A stretch of 13,055 nucleotides of DNA from Bacteroidales bacterium UBA3684 (GTDB lineage Bacteria; Bacteroidota; Bacteroidia; Bacteroidales; P3): contig DFIZ01000029.1 in assembly GCA_002372855.1 (NCBI GenBank), positions 1 through 13,055 on the forward strand, written 5' to 3'. The stretch's first letter is position 1. Each line of letters opens with the position of its first letter. Both the position numbers and the translations under genes were made by a program. Shown here one piece after another: positions 7,483 through 13,050 of this stretch. The notes under the pieces were generated by a model. It ran no database searches, was not told where the DNA came from, and saw nothing but the letters and a program-made list of their open reading frames with translations.

Positions 7483-8322
7483 TCAGATTTTCGCCGAAAC
7501 GTTGATGTAGTCGGCCGGGTGGATGCAGAGCACGGGAATCTGCGAGCGGTGGACAATCTGCTGGGCGTTGGTGCCGAGGAATATCTGGCTGATGATGCGG
7601 TCCTGCTCGGTGTTAATGACCACCAGGTCGGCCTTGATGTCTTCGGTGTAATCCATCACCGTGTCGCAGTAGTTGGAGTAGGGGCGGATCACCGTCTGGT
7701 ACTTCACGCCCTCTTTGTCCAGGTAGTCGGTGGCCTGCTGCACGTAGGTGCGCAGCACCTGTTCGTCCTCCTTCATGTCGAGCAGACCGAGGATGTAGAC
7801 CTCTGAATCGAAAATCTTGGCCATGGAGGCTGCGGGCGGCACCTTCTGGCGCGAATTGGCGTTGACGCGCAGGGGCACCACGATGCGCTCCAGTTTCTTG
7901 TGGAAGTCGTAGCCCTGGCGCACGGTGAGCACGGGGCAGGGCGAGTCCTGCACGATGCGCACGGCCTGGCTGCCCATCCAGTATTTCTCGAATCCCGAGG
8001 CGCCGTTGGTGCCGATGATGATCATCGAGGCCAGCTCGCGCGTGGCCGTTGTGGCCAACGCCGGAGCCACCTTGCCGTTGGTAATCTGCCAGCGCAGCTT
8101 GCCGTACTTCATGGCGGGCTGGTACTTGTCGCAGAGGGCCTGCAGCTTGTCCTCGGCCAGATTGGTCATGGTCGACAGCTGTTCGTCGTTGAAGAGGAGC
8201 TTCTCGCGACGCGCCCAGATAAGTATAATGTCGCTCTGGAAACGGTTGGCCACGTCGATGGCCAGTTCGAGAGCCATGTAGGATCCTGCGGAAAAATCTG
8301 TTCCAACAATAATCGGTTTCAT
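7483..8322 (-). CDS. Universal stress protein, tandem UspA domains
   Basis: The 279-residue protein has two UspA folds, about 1-136 and 145-279. The first keeps the ATP-binding pattern G-2x-G-9x-G-S exactly (Gly 104, Gly 107, Gly 117, Ser 118) and the early Asp 9. In the second domain the equivalent stretch NTEQDRIISQIFLGT (236-251, starting at about Asn 236) has lost the first two glycines and retains only the final Gly-Thr, so it probably does not bind ATP in the usual way. Tandem Usp proteins are cytoplasmic stress or energy-status factors, and the asymmetric pairing of one intact and one degenerate site is common. The gene is first in a minus-strand pair with the flavoprotein. No TAnnTTTG promoter could be found on the minus strand upstream, where hairpin and G-quadruplex motifs occupy the region. 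The start is the ATG that begins KPIIVGTDFS, the usual Usp N-terminus. Confidence 0.9.
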   Translation of the reverse strand: MKPIIVGTDFSAGSYMALELAIDVANRFQSDIILIWARREKLLFNDEQLSTMTNLAEDKLQALCDKYQPAMKYGKLRWQITNGKVAPALATTATRELASMIIIGTNGASGFEKYWMGSQAVRIVQDSPCPVLTVRQGYDFHKKLERIVVPLRVNANSRQKVPPAASMAKIFDSEVYILGLLDMKEDEQVLRTYVQQATDYLDKEGVKYQTVIRPYSNYCDTVMDYTEDIKADLVVINTEQDRIISQIFLGTNAQQIVHRSQIPVLCIHPADYINVSAKI

Positions 8323-8356
8323 GCTTTTTTCTGTTCTTTATTTTTATATGGTAACG

Positions 8357-8395
8357 CGCCTGCGGATATTTTATTATATCGCAGGCGTTTTTTTT
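8357..8395 (+). terminator. Plus-strand intrinsic terminator without an upstream plus-strand gene
   Basis: CGCCTGCG (8357-8364) pairs with CGCAGGCG (8380-8387). Inside it, ATAT (8366-8369) pairs with ATAT (8376-8379) after a bulged G, leaving a 6-nt loop. Eight T (8388-8395) follow, then a G and seven more T. The shape is that of a strong terminator for transcription to the right, but everything to the left until 6198 is coded on the minus strand. On the minus strand it is a hairpin in front of the usp start, without a T-run after it. Confidence 0.75.
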
Positions 8396-8426
8396 GTTTT
8401 TTTCCTGTCGCCAACCCTCCGCCATG

Positions 8427-8473
8427 CCCCTCCCGTCCCCTCCCCGACAGGCCCCTCGCCCCTCCCTTCCCCC
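8427..8473 (-). other. Two tandem G-quadruplex motifs
   Basis: Read on the minus strand, 8427-8445 has four G-runs of 4, 4, 3 and 4 separated by loops of 1, 2 and 1 nt. The stretch 8452-8473 has runs of 5, 3, 4 and 4 separated by loops of 2, 1 and 3 nt. Both satisfy the usual G3+N1-7 rule with very short loops, which favours stable parallel quadruplexes. The plus strand is C-rich. They lie 105-151 nt upstream of the usp start codon, on its non-template strand. Confidence 0.75.
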
Positions 8474-8493
8474 TGCCTCCGCCCTGCCATCGC

Positions 8494-8528
8494 CCTACCA
8501 TCTCCCACCATCGTGGGAGATGGGTAGG
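8494..8528. repeat. Inverted repeat joining the C-rich and G-rich tracts
   Basis: CCTACCATCTCCCA (8494-8507) is complementary to TGGGAGATGGGTAGG (8514-8528) apart from one unpaired G, with a 6-nt loop between. The right arm is also the first part of the tandem repeat at 8516-8569. No T-run follows, so it is not a typical terminator. Confidence 0.75.
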
Positions 8529-8569
8529 AGATGGGTAGGAGTTGGTAAGGAGATGGTAAAGAGTTGATA
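8516..8569. repeat. Decaying 11-nt tandem repeat
   Basis: Five head-to-tail units are visible: GGAGATGGGTA (8516-8526), the same again (8527-8537), GGAGTTGGTA (8538-8547), AGGAGATGGTA (8548-8558) and AAGAGTTGATA (8559-8569). Divergence from the first unit increases to the right. The array ends about 120 nt before the ruvB -33 element. No function is evident. Confidence 0.75.
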
Positions 8570-8691
8570 GGTGTTATGTGTTGATTGTCACTGTTTTATA
8601 AATTGAAGATTTTGACCCTTTTCCGGCTTTCTTTTCGAAAATGTGTTTTATGTTGAAAATCAGATTGGTAGTAGTTGTTTTTGAAAAACTT

Positions 8692-8722
8692 TTTGCCGTT
8701 AGAAAAAAAAGTGCTATTTTTG
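8692..8722 (+). promoter_or_regulatory. Consensus promoter for ruvB
   Basis: TTTG (8692-8695), a 19-nt spacer and TATTTTTG (8715-8722) match the Bacteroidota promoter consensus exactly. Only four bases (8723-8726) separate the -7 element from the ATG at 8727. The transcript would be expected to begin at or next to the start codon. Confidence 0.85.
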
Positions 8723-8726
8723 CATC

Positions 8727-9746
8727 ATGAATGACAATCTGGCAGGAAATAATATATCCGCAAAGGAGAAAGAGATAGAACGCGCGTTGCGCCCCTCGGG
8801 GTTCGACAGTTTCGCCGGTCAGCAGCAGGTGGTGGAGAACCTCAAGGTCTTCGTCCGCGCCGCCAAGGACCGTGGCGAGCCGCTGGACCATGTGTTGCTC
8901 TACGGTCCTCCGGGTCTGGGCAAGACCACCCTCAGCAATATCATCGCCAACGAGCTGGGTGTGAGCATCAAAACCACCTCAGGCCCCGTGCTCGACAAGC
9001 CCGGCGACCTGGCCGGATTGCTCACCTCGCTGCAGCCCAACGACGTGCTTTTCATTGACGAAATCCACCGCCTTTCGCCCGTGGTGGAGGAGTACCTCTA
9101 CTCGGCGATGGAGGATTTCCGCATCGACATCATGATCGAGTCCGGTCCGGCGGCCCGCAGTGTGCAGCTGAACCTCAAACCCTTCACCCTCATCGGCGCC
9201 ACCACCCGCAGCGGCATGCTCACCGCCCCGCTGCGCGCCCGCTTCGGCATTAACTGCCGTCTGGAATACTATGACGCCGAGACGCTTACCAAGATTGTCA
9301 ACCGCTCGGCCTCGCTCCTGCAGGTGAAGATAACCTCCGAGAGCGCCATCGAGATTGCCCGCCGCTCGCGCGGCACCCCCCGTATCGCCAACCGCCTGTT
9401 GCGCCGCGTGCGCGACTTCGCGCAGGTGAAGGGCGACGGCACCATCACCCTCGACATTGCCCGCTATGCCCTCCAGGCCCTCAACGTGGATCGCAACGGA
9501 CTGGACGACATGGACATCCGCATCCTCTCCACCATCATCGACAAGTTCAAGGGCGGCCCCGTGGGTCTCAACACCGTGGCCACCGCCGTGGGCGAGGACG
9601 CCGGCACCGTGGAGGAGGTCTACGAGCCCTACCTCATCCAGGAGGGCTACCTCATGCGCACCCCCCGCGGCCGCGAAGCCACCATGCTCGCCTACCAGCA
9701 CCTGGGCAAAATCAAGCAAGGTACCCAGCAGGCGCTTGACCTCTAA
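8727..9746 (+). CDS. ruvB: Holliday junction branch migration helicase RuvB
   Basis: The 339-residue AAA+ motor has RuvB signatures throughout: [11 protein letters not shown] (22-32), Walker [10 protein letters not shown] (60-68), Walker [10 protein letters not shown] (Asp 111, Glu 112), sensor 1 GATTRSGML (157-165), the arginine-finger region PLRARFGI (168-175) and a C-terminal winged helix with [13 protein letters not shown] and [14 protein letters not shown]. RuvB drives branch migration of Holliday junctions with RuvA, and RuvC then resolves them; neither partner gene is here. Length and motifs are complete. ATG 8727 is the only plausible start, because the next in-frame Met is around residue 128, inside the ATPase. 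Its promoter ends 4 nt before it, so the mRNA may be leaderless. The next gene starts 12 nt after the stop and is probably in the same transcript. Confidence 0.97.
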   Translation: MNDNLAGNNISAKEKEIERALRPSGFDSFAGQQQVVENLKVFVRAAKDRGEPLDHVLLYGPPGLGKTTLSNIIANELGVSIKTTSGPVLDKPGDLAGLLTSLQPNDVLFIDEIHRLSPVVEEYLYSAMEDFRIDIMIESGPAARSVQLNLKPFTLIGATTRSGMLTAPLRARFGINCRLEYYDAETLTKIVNRSASLLQVKITSESAIEIARRSRGTPRIANRLLRRVRDFAQVKGDGTITLDIARYALQALNVDRNGLDDMDIRILSTIIDKFKGGPVGLNTVATAVGEDAGTVEEVYEPYLIQEGYLMRTPRGREATMLAYQHLGKIKQGTQQALDL

Positions 9747-9758
9747 TACCAATATGTT

Positions 9759-10163
9759 ATGATGAAAAAGAGTATTCTTGCGTTGGCCGCCTGTATGATG
9801 TTCCTTGTGGGTTGCCAGAGTGACGACGAGGGGACCTCGGCCACCCATTACTACACCATCTCCACCGACGACATGTCGTGGGGCCGCGCCGATATGACCT
9901 ATATCGCCGATTTCTTCACCGACGATGTGAGGATGTTCACCGTCGACGGGACGACCGCCGCAGCCGACCGCGAGGCTTTGGCGCGATACAACGGCATCCT
10001 GTCGCAGATCGACGATGAGGCCGTATGCGCCCAGTTCCCGTGCGAGTACGACGAGAACCTCGAGCAGTACCTCTACTATCAGGTGCACCTGCTGCGCACC
10101 GAAGGCATGCCCGACACCCTGGCCGGCAAGCGCTGGAGCCACGATGGCACCACGGTCAGATAG
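9759..10163 (+). CDS. Small putative lipoprotein, unknown function, possibly cut short
   Basis: I do not recognise this 134-residue protein. It starts MMKKSILALAACMMFLVGC, a lipoprotein signal peptide with a Lys pair, a hydrophobic core and a lipobox LVGC ending at Cys 19. The mature part is acidic: QSDDEG follows the lipid-anchored Cys, with no membrane segment and two further Cys in VCAQFPCEYDEN. ATG 9762 is an equally good start. It lies 12 nt after ruvB without its own promoter, so it probably shares that transcript. The reading frame ends at TAG 10161-10163, but translation past it in the same frame continues as FTLEERQQMAGIV in codons typical of the neighbours. A premature stop, or loss of the C-terminus, is therefore possible. 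Residues after the signal peptide give no clue to function. Confidence 0.7.
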   Translation: MMKKSILALAACMMFLVGCQSDDEGTSATHYYTISTDDMSWGRADMTYIADFFTDDVRMFTVDGTTAAADREALARYNGILSQIDDEAVCAQFPCEYDENLEQYLYYQVHLLRTEGMPDTLAGKRWSHDGTTVR

Positions 10164-10203
10164 TTCACCCTGGAGGAACGGCAGCAGATGGCAGGCATAG
10201 TAA

Positions 10204-10234
10204 AACAAATATTTTGCCATGTGAAATATTTGTT
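10204..10234. promoter_or_regulatory. 31-nt dyad over the hutI promoter, candidate operator
   Basis: AACAAATATTT (10204-10214) and its exact reverse complement AAATATTTGTT (10224-10234) flank a 9-nt spacer. The half-site centres are 20 bp apart, about two helical turns. The left arm overlaps the -33 TTTG (10213-10216), and the right arm fills the space up to 2 nt before the -7 element. This placement suits a dimeric repressor, but no regulator gene is in the window. Confidence 0.6.
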
Positions 10235-10243
10235 GTATCTTTG
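10213..10243 (+). promoter_or_regulatory. Consensus promoter for hutI and downstream genes
   Basis: TTTG (10213-10216), a 19-nt spacer and TATCTTTG (10236-10243) match the Bacteroidota consensus exactly. Transcription should start near 10249, about 35 nt before the hutI ATG. No other promoter of this kind is visible before lolD or rlmB, so it may serve all three genes. Confidence 0.85.
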
Positions 10244-10283
10244 CAGCAAAATTGATGTGTGAAAAATAATAACATTTGATTAT

Positions 10284-11534
10284 ATGCAGACACTTATCAA
10301 AAATATCAAGGAACTGGTGCAGGTGGAGACCGGCCGGCAGAAGCTTCGCGCCCAAGGCAAGGAGATGGCGCAGATGGAGACCGTCAAGGACGCCTACCTC
10401 CTGGTGGAGGACGGCAAGATAAAGGCCTTTGGGCCGATGAGCGAGTGGAAAGCGAAGAGTGGAGAGCGGAGAGTGGAGAAGGAGGTGGACGCCACGGGTC
10501 GGCTCGTTTTCCCGACCTTCTGCGACTCGCATACGCACCTGGTCTACGCCAACTCGCGCGAGCACGAGTTCGTGGACAAAATCCGCGGCCTCTCCTACGA
10601 GGAGATAGCCAAGAGGGGAGGGGGCATCCTCAACTCCGCCAAAGCCACCGCCGCAGCCTCGGAGCAGGAGCTCTACGACATGGGCCGGCAACGCCTCGAG
10701 GAGGCCATGCGCCTCGGCACCGGCGCCATAGAAATCAAGAGCGGCTACGGCCTCACCACCGAGAGCGAGCTGAAGCTCCTCCGCGTCATCCGCCGCCTCA
10801 AAGAGAACTCGCCCCTGACCATCAAGTCCAACTTCCTCGGCGCCCACGGCATCCCCATGGAATACCGCGGCCACCAGGAGGACTATGTCGACCTTGTCAT
10901 CAACGAGATGATTCCGCGCGTGGCCGACGAGGGCCTGGCCGACTTCATCGATGTCTTCTGCGACCAGGGCTTCTTCACCGTCGACGACACCGCCCGTATC
11001 CTCGAGGCCGGCATCAAGCACGGCATGCGCCCCAAAATCCACGCCAACGAGATGGCCGTCTCGGGCGGCGTGCAGGTAGGTGTGAAATACAATGCCATCT
11101 CCGTCGACCACCTGGAGCAGATGGGCGATGCCGAAATCGAGTGCCTCAAAGGCACCGACACCATGCCCACCATCCTGCCGGGCTGCGCCTTCTTCCTCAA
11201 CCTGCCCCTCTCGCCGGCGCGCCGTATGGTCGAAGCCGGCCTGCCCGTGGCCATGGCGTCGGACTACAACCCCGGCACCTCGCCGTCGTGCAACATGCAG
11301 CTCATCCTCTCCATGGCCTGCATCCGCTACCGCCTCACCCCCGAGGAGGCCCTCAACGCCACCACCCTCAACACCGCCTACGCCATGGACGTCAGCCACG
11401 AGCTGGGCACCATCGCCGTGGGCAAGAAGGCCAACTTCTACATCACCAAACCCATCGCCAGCTACGAGTACATGCCCTACAGCTACGGCGAGAACAAGGT
11501 GGAGCGCGTGTTCCTGAACGGCGTGGAGATGTAG
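10284..11534 (+). CDS. hutI: Imidazolonepropionase (HutI)
   Basis: The 416-residue amidohydrolase hydrolyses 4-imidazolone-5-propionate to N-formimino-L-glutamate, the third step of histidine breakdown, in the cytoplasm. The metal site is visible as DSHTHLVYA (His 83, His 85), KIHANE (His 253), SVDHLEQM (His 276) and ASDYNPG (Asp 327). Family blocks TGAIEIKSGYGL (146-157), GAHGIPMEYR (187-195) and PTILPGCAFFLN confirm HutI over other amidohydrolases. The length is normal. Residues 53-67, SEWKAKSGERRVEKE, are encoded by a purine-rich repeat and look unlike the rest of the protein; they fall in the variable N-terminal beta domain. The stop codon TAG lies inside a 28-nt palindrome. hutH, hutU and a formiminotransferase are not in the window. 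ATG 10284 fits the promoter about 40 nt upstream. lolD follows after 45 nt. Confidence 0.95.
   Translation: MQTLIKNIKELVQVETGRQKLRAQGKEMAQMETVKDAYLLVEDGKIKAFGPMSEWKAKSGERRVEKEVDATGRLVFPTFCDSHTHLVYANSREHEFVDKIRGLSYEEIAKRGGGILNSAKATAAASEQELYDMGRQRLEEAMRLGTGAIEIKSGYGLTTESELKLLRVIRRLKENSPLTIKSNFLGAHGIPMEYRGHQEDYVDLVINEMIPRVADEGLADFIDVFCDQGFFTVDDTARILEAGIKHGMRPKIHANEMAVSGGVQVGVKYNAISVDHLEQMGDAEIECLKGTDTMPTILPGCAFFLNLPLSPARRMVEAGLPVAMASDYNPGTSPSCNMQLILSMACIRYRLTPEEALNATTLNTAYAMDVSHELGTIAVGKKANFYITKPIASYEYMPYSYGENKVERVFLNGVEM
10440..10484. repeat. Purine-rich degenerate repeat inside hutI
   Basis: The stretch is built from imperfect copies of GAGTGGA and AGAGCG blocks, for example AGAGTGGAGAGCGG followed by AGAGTGGAGAAGG. 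Almost every base is A or G, with only T as a regular exception. It keeps the hutI frame and encodes residues 53-67. Similar purine-rich patterns (units with GTGATG or GGAGATGG) occur in front of addA and ruvB. Confidence 0.6.
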
Positions 11535-11557
11535 GCGGCCGCGAGCGGCCGCCTACA
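11530..11557. repeat. 28-nt palindrome supplying the hutI stop codon
   Basis: TGTAGGCGGCCGC (11530-11542) and its perfect reverse complement GCGGCCGCCTACA (11545-11557) flank two bases, GA. The TAG stop of hutI (11532-11534) is part of the left arm. No T-run follows, so it is not a standard terminator. Its TGTAG and CTACA ends are shared with the palindrome at 13021-13050, which suggests a repeat family. Confidence 0.8.
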
Positions 11558-11579
11558 CGACAAAGCATAATCAACCGCA

Positions 11580-12233
11580 ATGATAACAGCAACCCATATC
11601 AACAAGAGCTACGGCGACCTGCAGGTACTGAAGGACATCTCGCTGGAAATCAACCAGGGCGAGGTCGTCAGCATCGTGGGCCCCAGCGGTGCGGGCAAGA
11701 CAACGCTGCTGCAGATACTCGGCACCCTCGACCGCCCCGACAGCGGCTCCCTCCGCTACGGCGACACCGAGGTGTCCAACCTGAAAGAGAAGGAGTTGGC
11801 ACGCTTCCGCAACGAGCACATAGGCTTCGTCTTCCAGGCGCACCACCTGCTGCCGGAATTCACGGCGCTGGAGAACGTCTGCATCCCCGCCCTCATCAAA
11901 GGCACCCCGATGAAAGAGGCGCAGGCGAGGGCCATGGAGCTGCTCTCGCTCATGAAAGTGGACGGCCGCGCGGCGCACAAACCGCAGGCCATGAGCGGCG
12001 GCGAGCAGCAGCGCGTGGCGGTGGCCAGGGCCCTGATGAACAGCCCCATGGCCGTGCTGGCCGACGAGCCCAGCGGCAACCTCGACTCGCAGCACGCCCG
12101 CGAGCTGCACGAGCTCTTCTTCCGCCTGCGCGAACAGCTCAACCAAACCTTCATCATCGTCACCCACAACGAAGAACTGGCCGCCATGGCCGACCGGAAA
12201 ATAACAATCATCGATGGAAAAAGCACAGAATAG
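11580..12233 (+). CDS. lolD: LolD-like ABC transporter ATP-binding protein
   Basis: The 217-residue single ABC ATPase has Walker [10 protein letters not shown] (34-42), Q-loop Gln 86 in [17 protein letters not shown], signature [15 protein letters not shown] (138-152), Walker [12 protein letters not shown] (Asp 162, Glu 163) and switch His 196 in IVTH. The [13 protein letters not shown] block and SGNLD are characteristic of the LolD/MacB/FtsE group. LolD powers release of lipoproteins from the inner membrane to the LolA carrier, with LolC/LolE permeases. No permease is next to it here, so the partner must be encoded elsewhere. In many Bacteroidota lolD stands alone, so this is not alarming, but a MacB-like or other export role cannot be excluded. 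It sits 45 nt after hutI, without its own recognisable promoter, and overlaps the next gene by 20 nt if that gene starts at 12214. Confidence 0.85.
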   Translation: MITATHINKSYGDLQVLKDISLEINQGEVVSIVGPSGAGKTTLLQILGTLDRPDSGSLRYGDTEVSNLKEKELARFRNEHIGFVFQAHHLLPEFTALENVCIPALIKGTPMKEAQARAMELLSLMKVDGRAAHKPQAMSGGEQQRVAVARALMNSPMAVLADEPSGNLDSQHARELHELFFRLREQLNQTFIIVTHNEELAAMADRKITIIDGKSTE

Positions 12234-12999
12234 ACCACAGCAACAGAGAGGCGGTGCCGGCAGGATGCCGGCGCTCCAGATAGTCTACGGCCTCCGCCCC
12301 GTCATCGAGGCCATCGGCAGCGGCCAGCAGATAGAGCGCATCCTCATCCAGAACGGGCTCAACTCCTCGCTCCTGGGCGAGCTGAGAGCCAAGATGAAGG
12401 AGCACGACATTCCCTTCCAGTACGTCCCCGTGGAGAAACTCAACAAGATGACCACCGGCAACCACCAGGGCGTCGTGGCCACCATCGGCAGCGTGAAGTA
12501 CCATTCCTTCATGGAGCTGGTCGAGACCCTGCCCGAGAACGCCATGGTCGTCCTGCTGGACCACATCACCGACGTGCGCAACATGGGTGCCATAGCCCGC
12601 ACGGCCGAGTGCACGGGCGTCAGCGCCCTCGTCGTGCCCGACCGCGGCACGGCGGCCATGAACGAGGACGCCATCAAGACCTCCAGCGGCGCCCTGCTGC
12701 GCCTCCCCGTCTGCCGCGAGCAGAACATGAAAACCGTCATCAACCTGGCCAAGCAGTACGGCTACCAGATTGTTGCCGCCACCGAGAAGGGCGCCGAGCA
12801 CTACCGCCGAGTCGACTTCCGCCAGCCCACGCTCCTCATCCTCGGCAACGAGGAGACCGGCATCAGCCCCGACCTGCTGAAACTGAGCGACGTGCGCGCC
12901 AAACTTCCCATCGTCGGCGAGGTGGCCTCCCTGAACGTCAGCGTCGCCGCCGGCGTCTTCATGTACGAAGCCCTCGAGCAGCGGCAGGGCGCTGAATAA
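12214..12999 (+). CDS. rlmB: RlmB-like TrmH-family 23S rRNA 2'-O-methyltransferase
   Basis: From ATG 12214 the protein has 261 residues. An N-terminal substrate-binding domain ([18 protein letters not shown]) is followed by a SPOUT knot with all three motifs: [11 protein letters not shown] (Asn 123, Arg 129), [11 protein letters not shown] (Gly 211, Glu 213, Gly 216) and [24 protein letters not shown] (239-252 core). RlmB methylates the ribose of a guanosine in the peptidyl-transferase loop of 23S rRNA, using S-adenosylmethionine. The start is uncertain. ATG 12214 overlaps lolD by 20 nt and adds residues such as [12 protein letters not shown], which are not typical of the family. ATG 12265 would give 244 residues, close to E. 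coli RlmB, beginning [13 protein letters not shown], but this codon lies inside a GC-rich palindrome. Translational coupling with lolD favours 12214. A sister TrmH-family methyltransferase is the main alternative identity. Confidence 0.88.
   Translation: MEKAQNRPQQQRGGAGRMPALQIVYGLRPVIEAIGSGQQIERILIQNGLNSSLLGELRAKMKEHDIPFQYVPVEKLNKMTTGNHQGVVATIGSVKYHSFMELVETLPENAMVVLLDHITDVRNMGAIARTAECTGVSALVVPDRGTAAMNEDAIKTSSGALLRLPVCREQNMKTVINLAKQYGYQIVAATEKGAEHYRRVDFRQPTLLILGNEETGISPDLLKLSDVRAKLPIVGEVASLNVSVAAGVFMYEALEQRQGAE
12256..12272. repeat. GC-rich palindrome at the rlmB N-terminus
   Basis: GCCGGCA (12256-12262) and TGCCGGC (12266-12272) pair around GGA. The stem can extend outward by a few more pairs if G-T pairs are allowed (12253-12255 with 12273-12275). 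It is translated in the rlmB frame as part of GAGRMPAL and contains the in-frame ATG at 12265. The compact GC-rich form resembles dispersed REP-type palindromes found in many bacterial genomes. Confidence 0.65.
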
Positions 13000-13020
13000 T
13001 AGAATTTTATAACCTGATTT

Positions 13021-13050
13021 TGTAGAGACGCGGCATGCCGCGTCTCTACA
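13021..13050. repeat. Perfect 30-nt palindrome downstream of rlmB
   Basis: TGTAGAGACGCGGCA (13021-13035) is followed at once by its exact reverse complement (13036-13050), with no loop bases. It starts 21 nt after the rlmB stop. As RNA it would form a strong hairpin after opening a few central pairs, but only TTAAC follows in the window, so a T-run is not seen. It shares its TGTAG/CTACA ends with the palindrome at 11530-11557. It may act as a terminator or mRNA 3' stabiliser, or be a mobile palindromic repeat. Confidence 0.85.

Larger units (their letters stand above)
8323..8726. other. 404-nt divergent intergenic region between usp and ruvB
   Basis: This is the only gap above 300 nt. From left to right it holds an AT-rich stretch next to the usp start (8323-8350), a plus-strand terminator (8357-8395), a C-rich tract with two minus-strand G-quadruplex motifs (8427-8473), a hairpin (8494-8528) merging into an 11-nt tandem repeat (8516-8569), an AT-rich stretch and the ruvB promoter (8692-8722). 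The short frames here, such as 8319-8501 on the minus strand, are low complexity and do not look like protein. No convincing minus-strand promoter for usp is visible. Confidence 0.8.

Noticed and set aside
8319..8527. Short frames on both strands in the usp-ruvB gap
   Set aside because: Their translations are Gly/Arg- or Pro-rich products of the C/G-rich tracts, without homology-like features.
8427..8569. Replication origin or iteron cluster
   Set aside because: There are no DnaA-box-like motifs and no replication initiator gene, and the repeats are degenerate and purine-rich rather than iteron-like.
8574..8891. Minus-strand frame of 105 codons overlapping the ruvB start
   Set aside because: It overlaps the ruvB promoter and coding region. 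Its C-terminal half simply reflects AT-rich intergenic DNA.
10255..10269. Tiny upstream frame ATG-TGT-GAA-AAA-TAA in the hutI leader
   Set aside because: Four codons, with no ribosome-binding site and no histidine codons, so there is no support for a leader peptide.
8979..11399. Open frame of 806 codons on the minus strand opposite ruvB, the lipoprotein gene and hutI
   Set aside because: Same cause as above: it runs across two conserved genes and a promoter region and has no recognisable domain.
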